Assembly: GCA_029204225.1 (NCBI GenBank)
Contig: CM055108.1
Span: forward strand, 2,384,348-2,448,347
Length of the DNA stretch: 64,000 nt
Origin: Diphasiastrum complanatum
Taxonomy: Eukaryota; Streptophyta; Lycopodiopsida; Lycopodiales; Lycopodiaceae
Direction of reading: 5' to 3'
The position numbers were made by a program, and so were the translations under genes. Position 1 is the first letter of the stretch, and each line of letters starts with the position of its first letter. The notes under the pieces were generated by a model that worked only from the letters and a program-made list of their open reading frames with translations, was not told the origin of the DNA and did no database searches. Of the stretch, positions 10,095 to 21,317 are shown piece after piece.

Positions 10095-11444
10095 ATCCTA
10101 TCTTTAATGCTAGGTGGTCGAGTGCTATATTGGATGGAAGAACACCTTTTGAGGTGCCATTCAAGAGGAGACCGAGTGTCAATTTTCTTAAAAATTTTGG
10201 ATGTACTTGCTATGTCAATATAACTCTTAGTGATAGGACAAAGGAGGATCCATCTTCAAGGAAAGGTATATTTATTGGATATAGTGAGATGAGTAAAGCT
10301 TATAAGGTTTACATTCCTTCTACTAATAAGGTGATTATTGGTAGAGATGTCATTTTTTATGAGGAGAATATTTCGAAGGTATCTTCAAATGATGATGTTG
10401 TGGATGGATCTAACATTCTTGATGTTGATGTAAAGGATCATACCTTAGATGGTGATGATGATGGACCTTCATCAAGTCAAAAGCCAAGGAGAACATCAAG
10501 GGAAAGACAAATGCCTTCAAGGCTCACATGTGATGAGAAAGGTAAGCAAGTAGTTGGAGGTACACACTTTGCTTTCCTAACCTCTTTTGAAGTCATCATC
10601 TCTCTTGCTATTGTTTATGGATGGGATCTATGGCAATTGGATATCACAAATGCTTTTTTGAATGGTGATCTTGAGGAGGAAGTGTACATGGAGCAACCCG
10701 AGAGTTATGTTTCACCTACAAAGCCAAATCATGTGTGTCTTCTACAAAAGAGCTTGTGTGGCCTTAAGCAAGCACAAAGGAATTGGTATGCTAAGCTTAA
10801 CACTGTTTTACTCTCTCAGGGCTTTTTTATGAGTGAGTATGATCATTCACTTTATTATAGGTTTGTTGGAAATGATGTTACCACCTTGTTAATCTATGTC
10901 GATGATATCATCTTGAGTGGTGGAGACAACCAAGATGTGGAGGATATCAAGAGTGCTGTCAAGAGTGAGTTTGAGGTGTATGATCTTGGTCATTTGCATT
11001 ACATTCTAAAAATAGAAGTGATTAGATCTTTTCAATCAACTCTCATTTGTCAAGAGAAGTATGCTAATTCTATTCTAGAAAGATTTCATATGGTAGATGC
11101 AAAATCTTGTGATACACCTATGGAGTCAAATATAAAGCTAACTATAAGAGGTAATGAAAGATCCTTAAAGCAAATTACTCTCTATAGAAATCTAGTTGGT
11201 TCACTCATCTATCTAGCCATCACATGACCAGATCTAAGCTATTGTGTTGGTAGATTGAGCCAATTCATGCAAGTTCCTAGTGAAGAGCATTGGAAGCTAG
11301 GGAAATGAGTTTTGAGGTATATCATTGGAACTCGAGATTTTGGCATATTGTATGAGGGAACATCACCTAACTTGTTTTGATTTTCAAATTCGAACTTTGC
11401 TGGAGATAAAATGAATAGAAAATCCATTAGTGCTCATTGTATTT
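10095..11444 (+). pseudogene. Ty1/copia pol remnant (copy 2): IN C-terminus, RT, RNase H part
   Basis: A second copy of the same family follows about 50 bases after copy 1. It starts at RWSSAILDGRTPFEV, close to where copy 1 loses its integrase. An uninterrupted 365-codon frame (10130-11227) contains the integrase C-terminus, an acidic linker, and RT with AFLNGDLEEEVYMEQPESY, YGLKQ changed to CGLKQ, and intact IYVDDIILSG near 10900. The segment between linker and RT palm is deleted here too. RNase H continues with stops up to AHCIF at 11440, where an LTR has inserted. The long frame looks better preserved than copy 1, but the protein is truncated. Confidence 0.88.
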
Positions 11445-12249
11445 TGTTGTTCTTTTAGTATCTTCTTAGGTTCTATTATGGAGGTCTCCCATTTAATAGA
11501 TTTAGATTGATACTAAAATGTGTTGCGTAGGGTGAGTACGGAGAAGATCCACGCAAATCACTGTTCTCTATTGGTTACCTATATATCTTCTAAGGCGGTC
11601 TCCTGACTAGAAGATGTAGCAAATTAGGAAGGAAATGCTAAGTTCACTATGGTTGTCTCCCAACTAGTGATTTCCTACTTAAGAAACAAAACAATCCTAC
11701 TTAACTCCACAAGAAAAATGATAAACAAGGTGAGAGAGGGAATAATCTCATAAACACATTAACCATAAAACATAAACCATTGGGAAAGCCTATTGGGGCT
11801 CGAGCATCTACCATAAGGAATTCATTAACCAATGGAAACACAAGTTAGCATAAAGAATAGTCTATTATAGCATAAGCTATTATAGCATAAGCTTGTACAA
11901 GTGTTATTGAAGGCACACATCCACTTTCATATATGGCAAGAGTGGTGGGCCTATGCTCTAACATGCTTATGAGACTAAGTCTAAGCTTGATGTTAATTAA
12001 CTTGTAAAGTTACAATAAACTTAGAACTAAACTTGAACTTATAAATTAACTTTGAACTTAGGAATTAAATCTTAAACTTAGACTTTCTAACTTGAACCAT
12101 TACAAATGGTTGTTTGTAATATTTAAACTTAAATGGTAAAAGGTCTAAGTATAAGGTTTTTCCTAAACCTTATTTGAATTTACTTGTGGGCTTACAAAAC
12201 ACATGCCACAATAAATTCTTGAAACTTTAAAGGACCTTGGGGCCAACAT
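11445..12249 (-). mobile_element. 3' LTR of a minus-strand LTR retrotransposon
   Basis: The segment begins TGTTGTTC at 11445, exactly where RNase H of copia copy 2 stops matching its sister copy. It ends CCAACA at 12249. On the minus strand a purine tract (GAGGAGGATAA) precedes TGTTGGCCCC, giving polypurine tract plus 3' LTR. Its start resembles the LTR at 63317 (CTTAGGTTCTATTATGG against CTAGGTCTAACTATGG), and both are rich in ACTTAGAACTTAAAC-type sequence. The length of 805 bp fits a gypsy-type LTR. Confidence 0.6.
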
Positions 12250-13160
12250 TATCCTCCTCTTTATTGGATTGGCGGTCTCACACCAATGGTAGCTATGCTC
12301 TTTGCCGGGCTGTTTCGTCGTAGGTCTCCTTATCGAGCATCACCCTGATTGCATGCAATTATTTGCCAACGTGCTCCAACATCTACCACCGTAGCTTATT
12401 CAAAAAGGGCCGCGGGCCATAATAATGGAACATGTTTTGGATAATGTCATGCGTTTGCCAAATTTCCATCAAATCGACATCAAGGGTGCTTGTCATGGCC
12501 GCACGGTAATAAAGCCGAGCCACATTGAGGTGATCCATCTCAGTGACCAAGGGCTTATTGATATCCAATAGAATGGGAGGCAAGGAATGATACCAATGAG
12601 ATGCTAAGGGTGCCAAGAAGGCGATAAGGCCGCAATTGTCGGTGAAATAGCGCACATCCCTGTGTCATCCATTCTGAAATAAATCAAGTTTGATTGTTTT
12701 ACTTCAATTGCTGCTTTAAATGTCTTTGAGCTAAGATAAATTTCATCCCAGAATGGTACATATAAACATTTCTTATCAAATGACTTTGAAATGAGCAAAG
12801 ATGCTCATTGGCAAAACTTTCATTCATAGTGTATTTTATGAATATACTATGATTTGGAATAGCAATGGACTCCTTGACAAATAGCTGCAATTTTGAAGTC
12901 ATCTCCTCTAAAGGAGAGACATCTTTTTGCTTAGACTACACAATAAGGAGGATGTCAAAACTATGCACCCCTCAAGCCTATACAAATTTAAAGGCAACTT
13001 GGTAACGGTATCGGGATTCACAAAGGACCTTTCCATAAAACACATATTAAAACTTGAGGTTCTTGCATGGATTCACTTCCCAATCTATGCAACAAATCAA
13101 TCACAAGGGGTTGCTCTTAGCATCTTATCAGGTCATGGCCAAATGATTTCAATTTAGCCT
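12250..13160 (-). other. Possible decayed 3' coding region of the same minus-strand element
   Basis: Right of the polypurine tract, minus-strand frames at 12655-12383 (90 codons, TFTDNCGLIAFLAPLASH-like, Trp/Tyr rich) and 12902-12604 look less random than the surroundings. They match no domain I know. If they belong to the element whose 3' LTR is at 11445-12249, they lie where Tat/Ogre-like elements carry extra sequence. This is weak. Confidence 0.25.
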
Positions 13161-15011
13161 CACAAAAAGTATGACTTACTCCAAACTTGTGGATATGAAT
13201 GTGAGTAAGAAGCTTTACCAATTACTTTCTAGGTTAAATACTTAGTATGAAGGGACAAAGAGCTCTTCAATATTAGAGGCAAATCTAGGTAAAAGGTCAA
13301 AAGCAAAAATAGCTTGCGAGCTAAACATACAGACACTAAAAGACAAAGGAAATGCTTCAAATGTGACAGCACTATTCTTATTGGAAAAATAACAAAACAC
13401 AGTGAGTTTTTATGGACAACCTCAAAGCATTTGACAAGATGAAAGTCCTCTAAGGTGTAGTGGAATCGCTCGAGTCAAAAGAAGCTGGAAAATAGTCCAT
13501 AATCCACAAAAGGTGACAAATCTGAAATGGAATCTCAAATCAGATCCTTGGAAAAATAGAACCAGGCAATAATCAGAACTGAAAAAACCCTAAATCGAGA
13601 TAAAGGGCTGATCTCTGACAACATACCTGATAGAAAGCATACATCCCCATTTACAGCACACAACATGTCAGTCACAGCCCTAAGCATAGAAGACTGATAA
13701 AAAGTGAGCCAGCACCGGAATTGAAGCTGTGGCTCAAACAATGCACAGACCTGTGGGAAGAGCATAACAGAAAAAACCAATGCGAGCCCCGTTTCCAGGT
13801 TTGTGTGAAAGACCCCCAATTTTACAATAGCAGCAAATATGCCTCAGGTTAGAGGCACAGAAAGAGATCATTAAACGGTAAGGAGCTCATAGATAAGGAT
13901 GAAAGCACGCTCATGAGCGCCACTATGATTGAAATTTCTTCAATTTTTTCTAAGAATGTAAAAATTCATCAGAAAGATAATGCTACATTTACCTCTGCCC
14001 AGCAAACCCCTTCAAAAAAATGACAAATGGAAAGCATTACCAAAAAAAGGCGAAATGCTGTAAAATTAAAAAAAGGAGACTAAGTGTTGAGGAAGAAAAA
14101 CCGAATCTTTCAGACTTGCTAATCGAAAAATTAATGAATGACACCTGCATCTGCATAAAAAGGTTGTAGGAAAAGTTGTGAGCTGACAAGCTACTCAATC
14201 CATACCCAAAAGGATCAAAAGTATCACTACAAAGTGTTTTGATTTACAGATTTCTGGAATGGCCCTGCTTTAAAGCCCAGATCCCTGCCTGGGCAAAGCC
14301 ACACATTTGTGTGCCTGTTTTTATGTACTTTGGACTCTTTTGATCTTACGACCCAACTCATTGGCAATAATTTAAGTATGTTAACTTTAGTTGTTGGTAG
14401 TTAGCCAACCATTATGAGATAGTGCCAAGATAGTGAGACCTCAGGAGGTCACTTAGCTTAACTGTTTGCCGCAGGAGTGCACATTTTCAATGATTTGCAG
14501 AATGGCATAGAATGATAGCAGCGCAGCTATGAACGCATCGGGGCACAATGTCAAAACGCTCGCAGGGCCCAAGCATACTTAACCGTGACCCATTAGGGAA
14601 CGTGCGAAAGGCAAGTGGGCTGTAAGTGCTAGTTATGGTTAACAGTGTTACACAGGGCAATATGTAAGTATTGCTAATGGGTTGGTGGGAACAAGCCCCT
14701 CACTTCTTTGTAATGTCCTAAATGTTTAGAAATTTTATGAATGAGATTTGCTAGTGACCTTTCCATTGGATCATCCTACCATAAACAATGACAAGACTTA
14801 CTACTCAATATACTTTATGTTAGGATGCCTCGCCGTCTTTTATGGTTGGATGACCCATTAAAAAGGTCATTGCAACAAATGCATTACCTTATGTGTAAAT
14901 GATGAATGATGCTATCCAAAATGGCAAGTTGCCATCACTTTCTCTCTCTAAGTGGGGACCACCTTGACCCACCCACCATTTTCTCTTTAGAAATGTGGGG
15001 AGCATCTATGG

Positions 15012-15013
<2 letters not shown>
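13161..15013. other. No gene seen
   Basis: Only short frames occur on both strands. The block 14430-14760 is slightly richer in GC than its surroundings and resembles LTR sequence in texture, but no matching copy or terminal repeats were found. Confidence 0.35.

Positions 15014-15067
<54 letters not shown>
15014..15067. repeat. (TC)27 microsatellite
   Basis: An uninterrupted TC/CT run of about 54 bases. The Arg-Glu-rich minus-strand frame here is only the translation of this repeat. Confidence 0.97.
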
Positions 15068-15070
<3 letters not shown>

Positions 15071-15636
15071 AGGGACCATTTATGACTCCACGTGGGGGTG
15101 ACATCGTCGATATGGCCTATTTTATGATTCATGAAACTTTATGGATACTTTAATGACAACCCTTCAATATCTTTATGACCTCAAGCCATAATAGATCTTC
15201 CACAAATTAATGCACTTCAAAAGTATGTGGGTGCACCTCAAAGAAATCATTTACCTTGCGAGTGGTCTCATTTCACACAAAATGAGCTAATGCAAAGATC
15301 ACTCATTGATCCACAAACTTATGCTACTCATTTGTAGGTATTGATGAAAAGGAGTAAAAGAAGGCATGGCAAGGTAGACCCATGAGCCTAGTAGGTAAAC
15401 AATAGCAAGGTAAAAAGGAGTAAATAGCTAGCCTTAAAGAAATAAGAAGAAGACATGAAACAAATCAAACCCATCCTTTTAGACAACTCTTCTTGCTCTT
15501 TTACTTCCCATGAATATAATTACAAGGACTACTAGATATTTGAATGAGCCTATAAGGAGAAGTTTGCTTAGTAGATTGTCTACAAATTTTTTTCACTTAC
15601 GGGATAGTCACTTGTTTATATAAAAACAAACGACGA

Positions 15637-17190
15637 ATGAATCTGAGATCTGGACGATCAGTAGCAGTCAAACAGGAAATCAAGCAGCAAACCTTCCAAG
15701 AGTTGCACCAGCGCGAATTGAACCATAAGCAAGACAAACGACAATGGAACCAATGGGTCAACCCATACCTATTGTACCCTTGCAAACAATTTGGAGGGCA
15801 TCTCGTCTTGAAATGCCAAAATATGATGGATTGACAGATCCAATCAGATTCTTCCAGATCTACGAGCAGACGTGCAAAATTTATGGTGAGTGTTGTTTCT
15901 CATGTCACTAGTTACTACAGCCCAAGACTAGTTTTTCAATTTATTGGTGGAAGAAAAGTCTATATGAGAAGGGGTTAAAGCGGCTTTCATCACGTGCTTT
16001 AAACCAAGGAAGTTCTTGGAAGATCCGTTTCTCCTATTAAGCAAAATCAAGATGGGAAAAAGATAAAGAGTACGACACTACATTGAACGGGTCAAACATC
16101 TAAGATCTAAATGCAATATGACATTGACTCTCGATCATGCGGTGATTATGTACATCCTTGCAGGGCTACCATGAAGTATCAGAAGAGAACTCAAACGCCA
16201 AGAGAAGTATGCCATGTTGCAATAAGCAATGGAAGATGAGATCAGAGAAGAGGACGAAGGTTCGAAAGATGATACATATCCAACAACCCATAATCCAACT
16301 CCTTCGATAGCATCAACCTCGAATGCTTCCAATATCTCAACAATCTATTGATGGAACAAATGACAAAATTACACAAACGACAGATGGAGTAGTTGACAGT
16401 CCAGTTTGATCAAAAGTGGAAGGCCTTACAAGAAATTGTAGCATCATCCTCTAATGCACCAGAAAAGAACCAACTGCAGTATCCATGAAGAAAAAATATA
16501 TTTGTGCCATACTGCCAATGAGTGTCCAGTCTTGAAGCAAAATCTCAAACTGACACAATGGTATTGCCACCTGTGCAACGCGTCATCTCACGAAATAGTG
16601 TTCTATCCATTCAACCCAGGATCATACGACAAAAGAGGAATTAGTATCAAAATTCTTATCCTTATCACTTGGGGGGGGCGAATGCGACATCACGATATGG
16701 AACGCCAATGAATCAATAGCGCATGGCTTTACCAGTGCCACTAGGGCCGACTAACTATCAAATGGCCCACATAAATTTGACAACAATAGAGCATGAGGCA
16801 CCACTCCAACCGAAGCAACAACAGTGGCACGGTCCAAATGAGACTTTTGTCGATCTAGCTATAAATGAGTATTATGTGACTTACACTGCCCAGCTTCAAT
16901 GCCAACGGTGGGAGAATCTACGGCTGGTATGGATGCGGTGAAGGCCATATAATTGCTTAATGTCCTCATAAGGGCATGTATACACTCTTTTGCCAAGAAT
17001 GCAGTTACGAGCATTGTTACAAGAATTGCCCATTTAAACCTGGAACAAGTGCACCTTTGAACCAACCAATAGCAGTTCCAAGAAGGACGCCACACTCCAA
17101 TTTCCCATGTTCCGGCACTAGCAGTCACACGAGCACAAAAACAGAAGGGAGTGACTCCTTCACCACCATCATCAATATCAATGGCAGATG
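15637..17190 (+). pseudogene. Ty3/gypsy gag remnant
   Basis: The start MNLRSGR at 15637 is the N-terminal pattern of many plant gypsy gag proteins. A retrotransposon-gag segment follows near 15770-15890 in shifted frames (PKYDGLTDPIRFFQIYEQ). Cysteine-rich clusters come later: WYCHLCNASSHE near 16560, and a CCHC-like knuckle near 16925-16970 (CGEGHIIA, a stop, CP) followed by CQECSYEHCYKNCP near 16990. Several stops and frame changes interrupt it, so it is dead. The position of the cysteine clusters after a DPIRFF-type capsid region supports gypsy over copia. No pol sequence follows. Confidence 0.65.
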
Positions 17191-17199
17191 ATCAACCCT

Positions 17200-17835
17200 C
17201 AACTACAGGACCTTATCCTAGTTAGAATCAAAATAGAATCACTGTGTTACTGTACTGTGGGTCCTATCAGTAGATAAGGATCAGTTGGCCTCGCCAAGAG
17301 GTGAGTCAACGGGAGACGCATCCCGTCAACGACAACCTGGTTGCGCGCATCCAATTCGAGTGGATCCATAGCGGCTGGAGGTGTCCAACTGCTGGAGGGC
17401 GGTCCACTATTGCACGCGAGGAGTATCCTCCATCGGATCCTTGGAGAGCTTTATCAATGGTGCAGATTAAGAGCCTGACAAATCAACGTGGATCGTGGGA
17501 TAAGAAGCCACCGTTGGATGCTCTTGAAATGGACCCATGAAGGCTTGAAAGGCCATATTGAACAATTTTCATATGAAATGCCATTGAAGGGGCCCAACAG
17601 GTGAATTTCGTTTTGAAGGGCAAGAGGCTTCAAAGTGAAGAAACAGTTCAAAAGTTCTAAAAGTCCCTATTTTTAGGTCCTTTATCCATTTTGACCCAAA
17701 CAAAAGGCTATAACCTTCAAATGAAGGGCATTCGGCCTGTACCTGCAAGTACGGTATCACAAAATAGAGTGATTGCAGCGGATAAAGTGTTCGAAGCACT
17801 CCAAAAATGATTTCACCAATCCATTGGGCACGTAG
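17200..17835. other. No gene seen
   Basis: Short frames on both strands without family resemblance. This stretch separates the gypsy gag remnant from the unusual gene cluster beginning at 17836. Confidence 0.35.
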
Positions 17836-18313
17836 TTGGGAGTTGGTGGCAAAGTGCATTTCGAAAGGCGATGCCAATTTTCGCCATCATATAACACATT
17901 ATATGGTAAGATTTTGATTTTACACTACGATAGACAAATATGTGCAATTAAATTAGATACTTTTGGTACTGATTTAGATTATGTTTTTATGACATGCAGC
18001 ACATATTACGACATCATTCGACATTCTTTGCAAGAAATAGTGGAAGTCTTAGCATATGGTCATCGCAAGAAATGGAAAAATCTGATTGACAAGCAAGAGC
18101 GGCATGGCAGGACTAGCACAAAAAATAGCTATATACTGCAACTTTTCCAATGGTTTTACAGAAGAATCCAAATTCGTCATAATACAAAATCGACGGATCA
18201 TAAAAAATTTCAAAAAGCATGCAAATCTATACAAGCCAGTAGGCTATAGACACACAATAAAATTTTGTATATTAAATAAAAATATTTACAAAGTACAATT
18301 CAGCAGTATCTAA
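17836..18313 (+). pseudogene. Unknown plus-strand gene, broken, converging on its neighbour
   Basis: I do not recognise this gene. Two overlapping frames make it up: 17836-18249 and, after a shift near 18090, 18086-18313, which ends QFSSI and a TAA stop. The second half is rich in Lys, Asn, Ile and aromatic residues. A GT...CAG pair at about 17906-17999 could be an intron. The stop codon (18311-18313) overlaps that of the minus-strand gene arriving from the right (18312-18310), so the two converge tail to tail with no spacer. The overlap suggests both ORFs were once real. Confidence 0.4.
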
Positions 18314-19808
18314 TCTGCTTCCGATATTTTTTCCAATGAAAGTTGCAACTTAGAATCATGCAACAATTTTCTTCTTTCGTATGGATCCAATAGCTCATAG
18401 TTTTCATGCTTACTCATATCAACTTAAGCAGCATACATTGCAAAATGAGATGATCTAAGCATGGAATTCATTGGCCCATATCCTAAAATTTTAACCGCAA
18501 TAGTTTTCTTTACAAAAATTATTCCATGCATCTTATTAAAATTATGTCCTCCAAGAAAATGAGACAGTGCCTTGATTGCTATAATCATAGTTTCACCATG
18601 TTGATGAAACTTTGAATGGGCAACACCTATCTCATTATTCTTGAAGGACTTTAGATAGTGCCCGAGTGCATAATCTCTCAGAAGATCTCTGCCCTCCTTG
18701 ACGAATTACGAAATCATCAAGGAAAATTGTTTCCTGAAATAATAAAAAATAAAGTAAGCTCCAATATATAATCTGACATAACAAATCTACTAGTACTTTT
18801 GATAAGAGACACAAACTTACGCAGTCAGCTTTGTCTTCTCTGATAACTGTCTCTCCATCAATATTATGTCCACCTTTCGATGTCAATATTGTTGGTGAAT
18901 AGACAGTTGGCTATGGAAAACCAAGTTGACTTTGGATTCTAAAAAACTCCTCCTTAGAAGGTAGATCATCTTCTTTGTTGCGCATTTCCTCCACAACCAT
19001 TTTCAAGCAATCTTTTCTTGAATAAAACTTATCATTATGTCAACACCAGGGAGAAGATCATCAGCATTAAAATCAATTATATCCAAAAATTCATCAAGCT
19101 CTTTGCTCAAAATGCAAAGAGTCTCAGTTTCAGTGAAGTAAAAAAGATCCGATATATCCGATATTATCAAAAAGGAATTATTATCTATAATATAAGTAGG
19201 CAAAGTGATCAAAGATTTATCAGAAGGAGAAAGGGTAGTGGGTGTTCTAGGGCCTATAAAAGTAGCCCTATTTCGAGTAGGATCAAAACAGAACAATCAT
19301 CTAAATGAACACTCGTGTCAATAAAAAAAGAATCTATATCTACAATCTTTGACTTTTCAGACTTTGTACCACTAGAAGAAGCTGCTTCAGAAGTGGAGGG
19401 CACAGAGTCTGAGTCGTCGGAAATATTTAACAAAAGATAAAAAATAAAAGCAGATTGAAAATCAACAAATCTACATTTTTTATTGTGAATTGGGCACTCA
19501 TCTACAAACTTGAAATCATTATGTAACTTGGTAAACATTCTGTCAAGCTTAGCTTTGTAGATATGCTTGTCGAGTGCCACCAGGTCCTGATAATGAATCA
19601 TGTCTTTATTCTGAGACCTGAATAACGGAGTACTGAGCAGAGACTTAAATCTGAGATATATTCCAGAAAATGCCTCCACAGTAGGGCCCTCAGTTATAGT
19701 AGGTAGAATTAAAAAAAAAGGAGAAAAAAAGGATTTGAAATAATCCAACCTATCAATAATACCGAATTCATTAAAAAAAGAAAGCAAACTAGATTCAAAA
19801 TTAGACAT
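18310..19808 (-). pseudogene. Unknown minus-strand gene, divergent partner of the H3-like gene
   Basis: The ATG at 19808 opens with MSNFESSLLSFFNEFG. Coding sense continues leftwards for about 470 codons with one frameshift near 19290, an in-frame stop near 18930, a frameshift near 18680 and a stop near 18430. It ends EKISEAD at 18310. A clean intron with GTAAGT donor and TTTCAG acceptor spans 18820-18734 (87 bp). Features are an aromatic/Leu-rich N-terminal half, a Ser-rich linker (EAASSSGTKSEKSK, codons about 150-163), CPIHNKKC near codon 112 and a C-terminal HSKFHQHGE segment. No family is recognised. A TATA box lies at 20131-20122. It is now a pseudogene. Confidence 0.5.
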
Positions 19809-20398
19809 TTTAAACAAAAATAATAGAACTGAAGTTCCAAATATCGCTCTCAGGCGCAAACCCCAGATCAAACAAGCACATCAAGGCAACGTGCGCTCGA
19901 GAGAGGTATTGAAAGCTGGAGTATCGGATCCGAGCACAAGAACAACGAGCAGGAAAGAAGAGGGATACAAAACGCGCTTGAATGCGATACCGAAGGATGC
20001 AGTATCGGATCCAGACACATAATAGTCAACGAGACGTAATGAGAGGAAGCGGCGCGCTTGAAATCGATATCCGGCAAAGCAATCGTAAATTTGCGTGAAG
20101 ATCCGAACTAGAAAAGACCTATTTATATACAAAATTTTGCACGTGTGGAAGAGTGGCGAAGGAACACGTGTCGAAATAAATGCGCCGCACCTTGAATGAT
20201 TGATCTGACATCTGTCACGTGCGAGAATGACACGTGTTGATAAGGGATTCGCGCACGTGTCTCAGCCCATGTGTCCCCATAATTGGGTCATCATTATCAG
20301 TACGGAATTTCCACATGGTCTAGTCATCTGATGACACGTCTCTAGGCCGTCTTTTTACAAAAATTTGCGAAAATTCACTAAAAAAAAAAAGCAAACTG
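19792..20398. repeat. 607-bp tandem repeat, copy A (promoter-proximal)
   Basis: Copy A covers the first codons, leader and promoter of the minus-strand gene. It matches copy B at an offset of 607 bp, widening to about 620 bp near the right end through small indels. It holds five CACGTG motifs at 20140, 20165, 20216, 20231 and 20254. Shared blocks include AAATATCGCTCTCAGGCGCA and GGCGCGCTTGAAAT. Confidence 0.85.
20122..20131 (-). promoter_or_regulatory. TATA box of the minus-strand gene
   Basis: The minus strand reads TGTATATAAATAGG here, about 314 bp before the ATG at 19808, with five CACGTG motifs just upstream in the direction of transcription. The fit to a plant TATA box is good; use is inferred. 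Confidence 0.55.
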
Positions 20399-20986
20399 GA
20401 TTCAAAATTAGATATTTTAAACAAAAATTACAAAACTGATGTTCCAAATATCGCTCTCAGGCGCAAATCCCAGATCTGACAAGCACGTCAAATCAACTTG
20501 TGCTCGAGAGAGATATTTGAAGTTGGAGTATCGGATCCAAGTGCAAGGAAAACGAGCAGAAAAAAAAAGATTTGTGAGACGCGCTCGAATGCGTACCCGC
20601 ACGATGCAGTATCAGATCCAGACACATATTAGCCAACGAGATGTAATGAGATCAAGCGGCGCGCTTGAAATTGATATCCGGCAAAGCAATCGTGAATTTG
20701 CGTGAAAATCCGAGCCCAAAAAGACATGTTTATCAAAAAACAATTTGCACGTGTGGAGGACTGACGAAGGAACACATGTCGACTTGTGATTAGCCAAATT
20801 AAATGTGTCGTACCTAGTATGATTGATCTGACATTACTCATGTGGGAGAATGACACACGTCGATTAGGGATCTGCACACGTGTCTCAGCCCATGTGGCCT
20901 CATAATGGGCTCATCATTGTCAGTACCGACATTCCACGTGGTCTAATCATCTGACGACACGTGTCTCGACCATCTTTTCACACGTG
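20140..20986. promoter_or_regulatory. Ten CACGTG (G-box) motifs in the divergent promoter region
   Basis: Ten exact CACGTG palindromes occur in about 850 bp, five in each tandem repeat copy, several as ACACGTGT. CACGTG is the core site for plant bZIP and bHLH factors, including abscisic-acid and light pathways. The cluster lies between the two TATA boxes of the diverging genes and could drive both. Copies with one changed base (such as CACATG) show that some sites have decayed. Confidence 0.7.
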
Positions 20987-21005
20987 CAAAAATTTCGTAT
21001 ATATA
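20399..21005. repeat. 607-bp tandem repeat, copy B
   Basis: Copy B lies between copy A and the H3-like gene. The ATG of the minus-strand gene is changed to ATA in this copy, and the TATA box of copy A has decayed, so copy B is not a second start for that gene. It has five CACGTG motifs at 20748, 20877, 20935, 20958 and 20981, partly at positions different from copy A. Confidence 0.85.
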
Positions 21006-21007
21006 AG
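20999..21007 (+). promoter_or_regulatory. TATA box of the H3-like gene
   Basis: TATATATAAG starts at 20999, just after the last CACGTG at 20981. The distance to the ATG at 21318 is about 311 bp, nearly the same as for the diverging gene. Confidence 0.6.
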
Positions 21008-21317
21008 TCCTCAAAATTTTCAGTTTTTTTGGCAAAATTTTTGCTTTTAGCTCCTGATATCACTCACAAGCGTGCTCTTTCATCTTTCAAGCTTTCGCCC
21101 TCTCACCGTGCGCTCGAGTCCGATACCGCCTGCTATGCAATATCGCTTTCGGGCGCTCATCTCTTTTCTGCAAATAATCTCTGTAGGTCTTGCACTCGAA
21201 ACCGATATTCAGTGCTGGTATCAATCTCAAGTGCCCTTTCATCGCAAATTTTTTTTGTTTTGATCCACTTTTGTTTTGTTCAAACTTCTTTTTGTTACTT
21301 TTCTTCTTCCGAGAATG

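Larger units (their letters stand above)
19891..21235. promoter_or_regulatory. Shared motif in both 5' leaders (CCGATAY...GGTATC...TCAAGYGC)
   Basis: In sense orientation the leader of the minus-strand gene carries related blocks at 20075-20051, 20012-19973 and 19935-19891. The H3-like leader carries them at 21053-21075, 21110-21156 and 21192-21235. The best pair reads CCGATACT...GGTATCGCAT and CCGATATT...GGTATCAAT, each followed by TCAAGCGC or TCAAGTGC. In the block at 20012-19973, CGATAC and GTATCG can pair as a 6-bp stem. Oppositely oriented leaders carrying the same motifs suggest common regulation or common origin. Confidence 0.55.

Noticed and set aside
14935-15132. Arg-Glu repeat ORF
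   Set aside because: It is the translation of the TC microsatellite.
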